Source: Nucisporomicrobium flavum
GTDB lineage: Bacteria > Actinomycetota > Actinomycetes > Mycobacteriales > Micromonosporaceae
NCBI RefSeq assembly: GCF_016464385.1
Contig: NZ_JADMLH010000005.1
Coordinates: 334,334-398,333 of the forward strand
Direction: 5' to 3'
Length of the DNA stretch: 64,000 nt
A program made the translations under genes and the position numbers. The notes under the pieces are model-generated. The model was not told where the DNA came from. It made no database searches and saw nothing but the letters and a program-made list of their open reading frames with translations. Positions 19,760-26,858 of this stretch are shown piece after piece; within the stretch, counting starts at the first letter, position 1, and every line of letters begins with the position of its first letter.

Positions 19760-20475
19760 TGGTAGACCCTCCGCTGGTCAGGAGGCGGAATCTCGGCGCC
19801 CTTGTACTCGACGGGAATGCCGCCGAGCGGGTAGTCCTTGCGTTGCGGGTGCCCCTCCCAGTCGTCCGGCATGAGGATCCGGGTCAGGTTGGGGTGGCCG
19901 TCGAAGACGACGCCGAACATGTCGTAGATCTCCCGCTCCTGCCAGTCGGCGGTCGGGTAGACCGAGGTCACGCTGGGCAGGCTCTGCCCGACGGCGACCG
20001 CGGCCTCCAGGCGCACGCGGCGGCGGTACGTCATGGAGGTCAGCTGGTACGCGACGTGCAGCCGGCGCTCGTCACTGCCCAGGTAGTCGACGCCGTCGAC
20101 CGACGAGCACAGCTCGAAGCGCAGCGACTCGTCGTCGCGCATGATCTGGCAGACCTCGGCGATCCGCTCCGGCGCGATGTGCAGGGTGAGCTCGCCACGG
20201 TCGACGACCACCTTCTCGACGGCGTCGGCGAAGCCCGGGTAGGCCTCCTCCAGCGCGTCGTACACCTCGTCGAAGTAGCCGCCGAACGGCCGCGGGCTGT
20301 CCACCGTGGTCGGGCGCCGACGGGCCAGGCCGCCGAAGCCGGAGACGTCGCCGGTGCCCTTGACGCCGAACATGCCCTTCGCCGGGCTCGGCGGGGTCTG
20401 CGCCGGGGCGTCGAGGTTGGCGCCCACCGGCTGCGTCGCCGGCACGCCGCCGTCGCTCTCGGAATGCGTCGTCAC
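19756..20475 (-). CDS. nuoC: NADH-quinone oxidoreductase subunit C
   Basis: A 239-residue 30-kDa-type subunit of the complex I peripheral arm. The conserved fold begins near residue 70 and includes [18 protein letters not shown], the [19 protein letters not shown] signature and the [20 protein letters not shown] motif followed by RKDYPLGG. The first 60 residues are a Pro/Ala/Gly-rich extension. Starts at GTG 20475, overlapping the nuoB stop (GTGA). Confidence 0.95.
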   Translation of the reverse strand: MTTHSESDGGVPATQPVGANLDAPAQTPPSPAKGMFGVKGTGDVSGFGGLARRRPTTVDSPRPFGGYFDEVYDALEEAYPGFADAVEKVVVDRGELTLHIAPERIAEVCQIMRDDESLRFELCSSVDGVDYLGSDERRLHVAYQLTSMTYRRRVRLEAAVAVGQSLPSVTSVYPTADWQEREIYDMFGVVFDGHPNLTRILMPDDWEGHPQRKDYPLGGIPVEYKGAEIPPPDQRRVYQ

Positions 20476-21143
20476 TTGCCACCCTCCCGAAGGTGCGGCT
20501 GCAGCTTCATCCAGTTCTCGATGCGCAGCTGCTCCTCACGGCCTTCCTTGACCGCCTGGGTCCACTCCGCGCGCCGCACCTTGTCCACGCGGTACGACGA
20601 CGGCATCGCGCCCGGGGCGACGACCGGAACGTCGCCGCGCTCCTGACGGGCCTCGAGCATCTTGCGGCCGTTCGGGCCGAGCGGCTGGGCCATGACCTTC
20701 TCGCGCATCTTGAGGATCGCGTCGATCAGCATCTCGGGCCGCGGCGGGCAGCCGGGCAGGTAGATGTCGACCGGCACGATGTGGTCGACGCCCTGCACGA
20801 TCGCGTAGTTGTTGAACATGCCGCCCGAGGAGGCGCAGACCCCCATCGAGATCACCGAGCGCGGCTCGGGCATCTGGTCGTAGATCTGGCGAACGACCGG
20901 GGCCATCTTCTGGCTCACCCGGCCGGCGACGATCATCAGGTCGGCCTGCCGGGGCGAGGCCCGGAAGACCTCCATGCCCCAGCGGCCGAGGTCGTAGTGC
21001 GGACCGCCGGCGGCCATCATCTCGATCGCGCAGCAGGCGAGGCCGAAGGTGGCGCCCCAGAACGAGGACTTGCGGGCCCAGTTGGACAGCTTCTCCACCG
21101 AGGTGAGGAGGATGCCGCTCGGCAGCTTCTCTTCGATACCCAT
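20472..21143 (-). CDS. nuoB: NADH-quinone oxidoreductase subunit B
   Basis: A 223-residue subunit holding terminal cluster N2, the electron donor to menaquinone. The tandem cysteines of [11 protein letters not shown] and the two further ligands in [15 protein letters not shown] and [14 protein letters not shown] are all present. The 60-residue C-terminal tail after the conserved core is common in actinobacteria. ATG 21143 (protein start [18 protein letters not shown]) is chosen on family agreement and lies 5 bp after the nuoA stop. Confidence 0.96.
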   Translation of the reverse strand: MGIEEKLPSGILLTSVEKLSNWARKSSFWGATFGLACCAIEMMAAGGPHYDLGRWGMEVFRASPRQADLMIVAGRVSQKMAPVVRQIYDQMPEPRSVISMGVCASSGGMFNNYAIVQGVDHIVPVDIYLPGCPPRPEMLIDAILKMREKVMAQPLGPNGRKMLEARQERGDVPVVAPGAMPSSYRVDKVRRAEWTQAVKEGREEQLRIENWMKLQPHLREGGK

Positions 21144-21148
21144 GGTTA

Positions 21149-21514
21149 TCAGTCCCAGTTGAGGCCGCCGCGTCGCCACACGTACGTGTAGGCGATGAAG
21201 ACGGTGACGATGAAGAGGACCATCTCGACGAACCCGAACAAGCCGAGCGACTCGAAGGACACGGCCCACGGGTAGAGGAAGATGGTCTCGATGTCGAAGA
21301 TGATGAACAGCATCGCGGTCAGGTAGAACTTGACCGGGAAGCGGCCGCCGCCGATCGGCTGCGGCGCCGGTTCGATGCCGCACTCGTACGCATCGAGCTT
21401 GGCCCGGTTGTATCGCTTCGGACCGACGATCGGGGCGATCGCCACCGAGAACAGGGCGAATAGCGCGCCGAGGACCAGCAGCCCGACGATCGGTACGTAG
21501 GGATTGAGCGTCAT
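21149..21514 (-). CDS. nuoA: NADH-quinone oxidoreductase subunit A
   Basis: A 121-residue complex I membrane subunit (ND3 homologue) with three helices and the conserved [20 protein letters not shown] loop whose cysteine is linked to the active/deactive transition in other systems. It is the first gene of the nuo operon, starting at ATG 21514 behind an AGGAG ribosome site. The 79 bp separating it from menJ on the same strand is the likely operon promoter region, though read-through from menJ is possible. Confidence 0.95.
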   Translation of the reverse strand: MTLNPYVPIVGLLVLGALFALFSVAIAPIVGPKRYNRAKLDAYECGIEPAPQPIGGGRFPVKFYLTAMLFIIFDIETIFLYPWAVSFESLGLFGFVEMVLFIVTVFIAYTYVWRRGGLNWD

Positions 21515-21593
21515 ACCGTCTCCTGCTCGACTGTTAGCCGCTTCACACTATTAATGCTCTTATGACCAGCCCGTACCGGGGTCCACGGGGCAC
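21515..21593 (-). promoter_or_regulatory. Probable nuo operon promoter region
   Basis: The 79 bp between menJ and nuoA contain the only AT-rich patch in the area (minus strand CATAAGAGCATTAATAGTGTG, about 21570-21550), with a TAATAG -10-like hexamer. No good -35 match is visible and no terminator separates menJ from it, so nuo may be driven both from here and from upstream. Confidence 0.4.
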
Positions 21594-22874
21594 TCATACC
21601 GCAGGTGCAACCTTCGTCAGACCGTTGATGATGCGGTCCATCGCGTCCCCGTCCCGTGGATCCGTCAGATTCGCCAGCAGTTTGAGCACGAAGCGCATCA
21701 GCGTCGGGTGTGGCATGCCGTGCTTGGTGGCGATGCGCATGACCTGGGGGTTGCCGATGAGCTTCACGAAGATCCCGCCCAGCCGGTAATACCCGCCGAA
21801 ACGATCCTTCAACGCCGCCGGGTACGCCTGCAGGGCCCGCTCGCGGTCCGGACCGGCGGCGCGCGCGAGGGCTTGGACGGCCACCTCCGCGGCGAGCTCG
21901 CCGGACTCCATGGCGTACGCGATGCCCTCGCCGTTCATGGGGTTGACCATGCCGCCCGAGTCGCCGACGAGCATCATGCCGCGCGTGTAGTGCGGGACGC
22001 GGTTGAAGCCCATCGGCAGGGCGGCGCCGAGGATGGGCCCGTCGGCGTTGGCCTCGTCGCGCAGGCCCCAGTCCTCGGGCGTGGAGCCGAGCCAGTCCGT
22101 CAGCATCGCGCGGTAGTTGGTCTTGCCGAAGGCGTCCGAGGAGTTCAGGATGCCGAGGCCGACGTTGACCCGGCCGTCGCCGAGCCCGAAGATCCAGCCG
22201 TACCCGGGCAGCAGGCGGTTGGGGTCCTGCGCGCTGCGCAGCTCCAGCCACGACTCCAGGTAGTCGTCGTCGGCGCGCGCCGGGGAGTTGTAGTAGCGCC
22301 GGACGGCCACGCCGATCGGGCGGTCGTCGCGCTTGGCCAGGCCCATCGCGAGCGGCAGCTTGCCGGACACGCCGTCCGCCGCGATCACCAGCGGGGCCAG
22401 ATACTGAACGGGCTCCTTGTCCGGGCCCACCTTCGCCTCGACCCCGACGGCGCGGTTGTCCGCGTCCAGCACCGGGCCGGAGACGGTCACGCCGGTGCGC
22501 AGCAGCGCCCCGGCCTCGACGGCCCGCTTGGCGAGCATGTCGTCGAAGTCCATGCGGGTGCGGACGAGCCCGTAGTTGGGGAAGCTCGCGAGGTCGGGCC
22601 AGTCCAGCTCGAGCCGGATGCCGCCCCCGATCACGCGCAGGCCGCGGTTGTGCAGCCAGCCGGCCTTCTCCGAGGTGTCGACGCCCATGCGCACGAGCTG
22701 GCGTACCGCTCGTGGCGTGAGGCCGTCCCCGCAGACCTTCTCCCGCGGGAACTCCGTCTTCTCCAGCAGCAGTACTCTCAGCCCGTGCCTGGCCATGTGG
22801 TAGGCCGCGGCGGATCCGCCCGGCCCGGCACCGACCACGATCACGTCAGCCTCGTCGGCGACGGTCCCGTTCAC
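21594..22874 (-). CDS. menJ: Geranylgeranyl-reductase-family flavoprotein, probable menaquinone reductase MenJ
   Basis: A 426-residue FAD-dependent reductase. The N-terminal dinucleotide site VIVVGAGPGGSAAAYH (11-26), the KVCGDGLTPRAV segment and the second FAD motif GMMLVGDSGGMVNPMNGEGI are diagnostic of the geranylgeranyl reductase group. In mycobacteria MenJ (Rv0561c) saturates one isoprene unit of menaquinone; the position next to menG, mqnC and nuo supports the same job here. Starts with GTG 22874. A CRP-like dyad lies 27 bp upstream of the start. Function is inferred from family and context. Confidence 0.82.
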   Translation of the reverse strand: MNGTVADEADVIVVGAGPGGSAAAYHMARHGLRVLLLEKTEFPREKVCGDGLTPRAVRQLVRMGVDTSEKAGWLHNRGLRVIGGGIRLELDWPDLASFPNYGLVRTRMDFDDMLAKRAVEAGALLRTGVTVSGPVLDADNRAVGVEAKVGPDKEPVQYLAPLVIAADGVSGKLPLAMGLAKRDDRPIGVAVRRYYNSPARADDDYLESWLELRSAQDPNRLLPGYGWIFGLGDGRVNVGLGILNSSDAFGKTNYRAMLTDWLGSTPEDWGLRDEANADGPILGAALPMGFNRVPHYTRGMMLVGDSGGMVNPMNGEGIAYAMESGELAAEVAVQALARAAGPDRERALQAYPAALKDRFGGYYRLGGIFVKLIGNPQVMRIATKHGMPHPTLMRFVLKLLANLTDPRDGDAMDRIINGLTKVAPAV

Positions 22875-22900
22875 GGCTCACCTCCGGTCTCGCGCAGGCT

Positions 22901-22916
22901 CGTGAAACAGTTCACA
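22901..22916 (-). promoter_or_regulatory. CRP/FNR-like operator upstream of menJ
   Basis: On the minus strand the sequence reads TGTGA-N6-TCACG, nine of ten bases of the CRP consensus half-sites TGTGA-N6-TCACA used by E. coli CRP and mycobacterial Crp (Rv3676). It lies 27 bp before the menJ start codon, a repressing position or one adjacent to the core promoter. Confidence 0.5.
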
Positions 22917-22960
22917 AGCCAGCCCAGTCGGAGTCTAAGACCGGCATCGAGGCGGATCAG

Positions 22961-22978
22961 GGTTAGGCAACCCTAACC
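22961..22978. terminator. Hairpin at the 3' end of the small gene; also resembles an iron box
   Basis: GGTTAGG (22961-22967) and CCTAACC (22972-22978) form a 7-bp stem over a 4-nt loop, spanning the stop codon of the 93-residue gene. The same bases match about 14 of 19 positions of the DtxR/IdeR operator consensus, so it could instead be a weak metal-regulator site upstream of menJ. Confidence 0.35.
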
Positions 22979-23254
22979 GTTGGTCGAGGGCGAAATGCCC
23001 GTCCCGCTCGTGGTCAACGCCCGGTCTGCGATCTGTCGCGTGACTCCGTCCAGGTATTCCCGAAACGTACCGTCCAGCGCCCGGTCCAGTTGGACGATCA
23101 GCTCATCCACCAGCCGCTGGGCGTGTCCCGGGTCGGACGCCGCCACCAACCGGATCAGGTGCGCCAGCTCCAGAGCGCGGCGCTCACCCTCGTCCCGGTC
23201 GTCGATCGCGACATCGATGTCCGAGTCGTCGACGAAGAGGTCGATAGTCGTCAT
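22973..23254 (-). CDS. Small conserved protein between menJ and menG
   Basis: A 93-residue acidic, soluble protein beginning TTIDLFVDDSDIDVAIDD, followed by a helical region (ALELAHLIRLVAASDPGHAQ and a REYLDGVTRQIADRAL helix). I do not recognise a named domain. Its position between two menaquinone genes on the same strand suggests co-expression with them. I chose ATG 23254; the longer in-frame extension to 23341 runs into the 3' end of menG and is compositionally unlike a protein N-terminus. Confidence 0.65.
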   Translation of the reverse strand: MTTIDLFVDDSDIDVAIDDRDEGERRALELAHLIRLVAASDPGHAQRLVDELIVQLDRALDGTFREYLDGVTRQIADRALTTSGTGISPSTNG

Positions 23255-23303
23255 ACCCGCAGCTAACACCGATTGCGGTGACGAAACGGGCGAACGGCTA
23301 TCT

Positions 23304-24023
23304 TTACCTCTTTGTGGCCCGGTGCAGCGCGACGACGCCACCCGTCAGGTTGCGCCACGCGACCCGGTCCCACGGCCCGGCCGCCGCGATGCGATCGGCC
23401 AGCCCCTCCTGGTCCGGCCAGGCACGGATCGACTCGGCCAGATACACGTACGCGTCCGGGTTGCTCGAGACGCCGCGCGCGACCACCGGCAGGCTCCGCA
23501 TCAGGTACGACATGTAGACAGTGCGGAACGCGGGGTTGGTGGGGCTGCTGAACTCGCACACCACCAGGCGCCCGCCGGGCCGGGTCACCCTCGCCAGCTC
23601 GCGCAGCGCGGCCCCGGTGTCCACGACGTTGCGCAGCGCGAAGGAGATCGTCACCGCGTCGAACGCCTCGTCGGCAAACGGCAGCCGCAGCGCGTCACCG
23701 GCCACCAGCGGGACCGTGCGCCCGGACCGCCGCCCCACGCGCAGCATGCCGGTGGACAGGTCGGCGCCCACCGCGTACGCCCCCGAGCGGCCCAGCTCCT
23801 CCGTCGACACGCCCGTGCCCGCGCCGACGTCGAGCACCCGGTCCCCGGGCCGCAACGCCAGCGCCGCCCGGGTCGCCCGCCGCCAGCCCCGGTCCTGCCC
23901 GAAGGAGAGCACGGTGTTGGTGAGGTCGTACCGCTCGGCGACGCCGTCGAACATCTCGGCGACTTCCTGCGGCTGCTTGTCCAGGTCTGCGCGCGTCACG
24001 CTCGCATTCTGCTCCACGGACAT
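23304..24023 (-). CDS. menG: Demethylmenaquinone methyltransferase
   Basis: A 239-residue class I SAM-dependent methyltransferase of the UbiE/MenG family that makes the last ring methylation of menaquinone. Motif I ([18 protein letters not shown]), the [13 protein letters not shown] segment and [15 protein letters not shown] are present, and the N-terminus ([24 protein letters not shown]) is family-typical. ATG 24023 lacks an obvious Shine-Dalgarno sequence and is preceded 7 nt upstream by a strong hairpin; an in-frame GTG at 23999 with a distant GGAG is the alternative start. Downstream genes on the same strand are the small protein and menJ. Confidence 0.93.
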   Translation of the reverse strand: MSVEQNASVTRADLDKQPQEVAEMFDGVAERYDLTNTVLSFGQDRGWRRATRAALALRPGDRVLDVGAGTGVSTEELGRSGAYAVGADLSTGMLRVGRRSGRTVPLVAGDALRLPFADEAFDAVTISFALRNVVDTGAALRELARVTRPGGRLVVCEFSSPTNPAFRTVYMSYLMRSLPVVARGVSSNPDAYVYLAESIRAWPDQEGLADRIAAAGPWDRVAWRNLTGGVVALHRATKR

Positions 24024-24330
24024 ACAGAAAGGGCGGGATGGTGACCCATCCCGCCCTGCCCTTGTGCGTTATATATACGACCGCCATCGGTCGGGTCCGA
24101 ACCCACCGCCGGCGGTCGATGCCTCGGCGACGCTTGTGGTGTTGCGGTACTACCGGGTGTTACGCAGGCACCGTAACCAGCGCCGACACGGCGTACCAGA
24201 GGCTTACGGGGCTCGTTACCGAGGAGCAATCCGGCCCTCTCCGACCCACCGATCCGCACCTGTCCGATCGGCCGACCCGGACGGTCGTACGGCCCACCGC
24301 CACCCCTCATCGGGGGTCACACCTGTGGCG
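24024..24330. other. Leader and intergenic region between menG and mqnC
   Basis: These 307 bp hold an 11-bp perfect hairpin at 24031-24056 and an AT-rich TATATATA run at 24070-24077, which on the minus strand offers TATAAC as a -10 element for menG. The remainder (24080-24330) shows no coding frame or other motif that I can support. Confidence 0.5.
24031..24056 (-). terminator. Perfect hairpin directly upstream of menG
   Basis: GGGCGGGATGG (24031-24041) pairs over its whole length with CCATCCCGCCC (24046-24056), loop 4 nt. On the minus strand it is followed by TTTCTG and then the menG ATG. It may terminate mqnC transcription, or, if menG is transcribed from the TATA-like element just above it, form a regulatory structure in the menG leader. 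Confidence 0.6.
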
Positions 24331-25566
24331 TCAGGAGACGTCCACCAGCGGCAGGTTCTTGCGGCCGCCCTCCGGCATGGCGATCGACGAGTAGTGCGAG
24401 ACCACCCGCTCGTCCGTCGGGTCGTCCGCCGGCGTCCGGTGCACGGCCAGGTGCCGGTAGAGCGTGTCGCGCTGGGCCGGGACGCGGTCCGCGGTCCGGA
24501 TCATGCCGATCAGCTCGTGCAGGTTGGAGCGGTGCCGGGCGCCGGCCGAGGAGATCACGTTCTCCTCGAGCATGATCGAGCCCAGGTCGTCGACGCCCAG
24601 GTGCAGCGAGAGCTGTCCGACGTCCTTGCCCGTGGTCAGCCAGGAGGCCTGCAGGTGGGCGACGTTGTCGAAGAACAGCCGGGACACGGCGACGAAGCGC
24701 AGGTACTCCATCGTGGTCGCCTGGGTGCGGCCCTTGAGGTGGTTGTTCTCCGGCTGGTACGTCCACGGGATGAAGGCGCGGAAGCCGCCGACGCCGCCGG
24801 CCTGCTCGACCGCGGAGTCCACGTACCCGTTGGCGACGGCCAGGTCCTGCACCTCGCGGATCATCCGGATGTGCTCGATGCGCTCGGCGTTGGTCTCGCC
24901 CGTGCCCATCATCATCGTGGCCGTGGAGCTCAGGCCGTTGCGGTGCGCGACCGCCATGACCTCCAGCCACCGCGCGCCGCTCTCCTTGAGCGGGGCGATG
25001 GCCTTACGCGGGCGGTCCGGCAGCATCTCCGCGCCGGCGCCGGCGATCGAGTCGAGCCCGGCCGCCTTGATCCGGACGATCGCCTCCTCGATGGAGACGC
25101 CCGAGACCTTGGCCATGTGCAGGATCTCGCTGGGACCGATCGAGTGGATGACGAGCTGCGGGTACGCCGCCTTGACCGAAGAGAAGAGGTTTTCGTAGTA
25201 CTCGACGCCGTAGTCGGGGTGGTGGCCGCCCTGGAGCATGACCTGCGTGGCGCCGAGGTCGACCGCCTCGCCGCAGCGGTGCAGGATCTCCTCCATCGGG
25301 TGCGTCCAGCCCTCCTTGTGCTTCGGCGCCCGGTAGAAGGCGCAGAACTTGCACGCGGTGACGCACACGTTGGTGTAGTTGATGTTGCGGTCGATCAGGT
25401 AGGTGACGATGCCGTCGGGATACCGCCGCCGCCGGACGGCATCGGCCGCCTCGCCCAGCGCGTGGAAGGGCGCGTCGGTGTAGAGCAGCAGGGCCTCCTC
25501 GGGCGTGATCCGCCCGCCGTCGGCACCGCGCTGCAGAATGCTGTCGATCTCCGCGTTCACCGTCAC
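24331..25566 (-). CDS. mqnC: Cyclic dehypoxanthine futalosine synthase
   Basis: A 411-residue radical SAM enzyme. The 4Fe-4S/SAM motif C68-x3-C72-x2-C75 (NVCVTACKFCAF) is intact. It cyclises dehypoxanthine futalosine in the futalosine route to menaquinone. Family signatures include QVMLQGGHHPDYGVEYYENL, SIAGAGAEMLPDRPR, SSTATMMMGTGET and WTYQPENNHLKG. It differs from the paralogue mqnE further along the window mainly in these residues. It follows a TetR gene on the same strand with 46 bp between them and probably has its own promoter. Confidence 0.95.
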   Translation of the reverse strand: MTVNAEIDSILQRGADGGRITPEEALLLYTDAPFHALGEAADAVRRRRYPDGIVTYLIDRNINYTNVCVTACKFCAFYRAPKHKEGWTHPMEEILHRCGEAVDLGATQVMLQGGHHPDYGVEYYENLFSSVKAAYPQLVIHSIGPSEILHMAKVSGVSIEEAIVRIKAAGLDSIAGAGAEMLPDRPRKAIAPLKESGARWLEVMAVAHRNGLSSTATMMMGTGETNAERIEHIRMIREVQDLAVANGYVDSAVEQAGGVGGFRAFIPWTYQPENNHLKGRTQATTMEYLRFVAVSRLFFDNVAHLQASWLTTGKDVGQLSLHLGVDDLGSIMLEENVISSAGARHRSNLHELIGMIRTADRVPAQRDTLYRHLAVHRTPADDPTDERVVSHYSSIAMPEGGRKNLPLVDVS

Positions 25567-25612
25567 GTTCCGAAGACTACGTCCCCGCGCGGGCCGGAGT
25601 CAGCGGCGCGGG

Positions 25613-26350
25613 TCACTGGCGTGCGATCAGCGCCCCCAGGCCGTCGAGCACCCGCTCCAGGCCGAAGGCGTACGCGTGCTCGGCGTTGAACGCCGCACCC
25701 AGCTCGGCGCCCGCGGCCTCGCCCACCCGGACGGCCAGGGGGAAGCGGTGCCGGTCGAACACCTTCTCCAGCAACGGGCCGCTCTCCTCCCACCACTGCT
25801 GGTCGGTCTGGCCGGAGCGCGCCACCGAGGCCCGGGCCGCGGCGGAGGCACGGGCCGCGTGCTGCACGAACCCCAGCACGTAGGTCAGCGCCGCGTCCAT
25901 CTCCACGTCGTCGAGGCCGGTTCCTTCGAAGGCGCGCAGCTCGTGGTCGTACTTCGCCATCAGGCCGGGGCCGAGCGGCGGGCGGTTCACGGGCAGTTCG
26001 GCGGCCCACGGATGGGCCTCGTACAGGGCGCGATTTTGCTCCGCGACCGTGCGAACCCGGTCCCGCCAGTCGTGGCCGCCCTCGCCCTCGCGGGGCATCC
26101 GCAGGTACAGGGCGTCCAGCATCAGATCAAGAAGGGCCGCCTTGTCCGGTACGTACGTGTAGAGCGTCATCGGCACCACGCCCAGCTCCTGGGCCACCCG
26201 CCGCATGCTCACCGCGTCGAGCCCTTCGGCGTCGGCCAGGGCGATCGCCGCGTCCACGACCCGGGTGAGCGTCAGCCCCTTCTTGCGCCCCCGCCGGCTC
26301 TGCGGCTCCTCGAGCCACAACAGGTCGATGGTGCGTCGCGCCTCGGCCAC
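25613..26350 (-). CDS. TetR/AcrR-family regulator (TetR_C_1 type)
   Basis: A 245-residue repressor with an N-terminal helix-turn-helix at about 28-75 (VVDAAIALADAEGLDAVSM, then RRVAQELGVVPMTLYTYVPD) and a TetR_C_1-like ligand-binding domain with KYDHELRAFEGTGLDDVEM. This C-terminal domain type is common in regulators of antibiotic or redox-linked genes. It starts at GTG 26350 and is divergent from a small VOC-fold gene, with a 20-bp inverted repeat between the two genes. Confidence 0.88.
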   Translation of the reverse strand: MAEARRTIDLLWLEEPQSRRGRKKGLTLTRVVDAAIALADAEGLDAVSMRRVAQELGVVPMTLYTYVPDKAALLDLMLDALYLRMPREGEGGHDWRDRVRTVAEQNRALYEAHPWAAELPVNRPPLGPGLMAKYDHELRAFEGTGLDDVEMDAALTYVLGFVQHAARASAAARASVARSGQTDQQWWEESGPLLEKVFDRHRFPLAVRVGEAAGAELGAAFNAEHAYAFGLERVLDGLGALIARQ

Positions 26351-26368
26351 CGGGTGGCACCCCTTTCT

Positions 26369-26388
26369 TGTACGGTGTATTTTGTACA
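26369..26388. promoter_or_regulatory. Inverted-repeat operator between TetR and VOC genes
   Basis: TGTAC (26369-26373) and GTACA (26384-26388) are exact reverse complements 10 bp apart, inside the only AT-rich part of a 73-bp divergent intergenic region. Size and position fit a TetR dimer site controlling both directions. Confidence 0.65.
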
Positions 26389-26423
26389 GCGTCCATTAAC
26401 AAGCCCGGCCGCCGGGAGGCACC

Positions 26424-26804
26424 GTGCGAGTCTCATCCTCCGCCGTCTCGCTCACCGTCGACGACGTCCCCGCCTCGAGCAAGTTTCTCGCCACCCACTT
26501 CGGCTTCTCCGAGCGGATGTCCGCCGACGGCTTCGCCTCGCTCGGCCGCGACGACGGGGCGATGGACGTGATCTTCCTGCGCCGCGGCATCGAGGTCCTG
26601 CCCCCGGAGCTGCGAGAGCGGCACGCGTCCGGCACGATCATCGCCTTCGTGGTCGACGACCTCGACGCGGAGCACGAGCGTCTGCGTGCGGAGGGAGTCG
26701 CCATCACGCTGCCCCTGCGCGAGGAGCCGTGGGGCGAGCGGCTCTTCATGGTGACCGACCCCAACGGCGTGCCGTACGAACTGGTGGAGTGGGTCGCGAC
26801 GTGA
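26424..26804 (+). CDS. VOC-fold (glyoxalase/bleomycin-resistance type) protein
   Basis: A 126-residue protein with a single vicinal-oxygen-chelate fold made of two beta-alpha-beta-beta-beta units: SAVSLTVDDVPASSKFLATHFGF at the N-terminus and IAFVVDDLDAEHERLR with MVTDPNGVPYELVEW at the C-terminus. Metal-binding or drug-binding function cannot be told from sequence. Begins with GTG 26424, preceded by GGGAGG. Divergently transcribed from a TetR regulator across a dyad operator, so it is the likely regulated target. Confidence 0.85.
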   Translation: MRVSSSAVSLTVDDVPASSKFLATHFGFSERMSADGFASLGRDDGAMDVIFLRRGIEVLPPELRERHASGTIIAFVVDDLDAEHERLRAEGVAITLPLREEPWGERLFMVTDPNGVPYELVEWVAT

Positions 26805-26858
26805 GTCTTCGCCGCGTCGGTCGTTAATCTCGGTGGGTCGATCGGAATCGGAGTCGCA

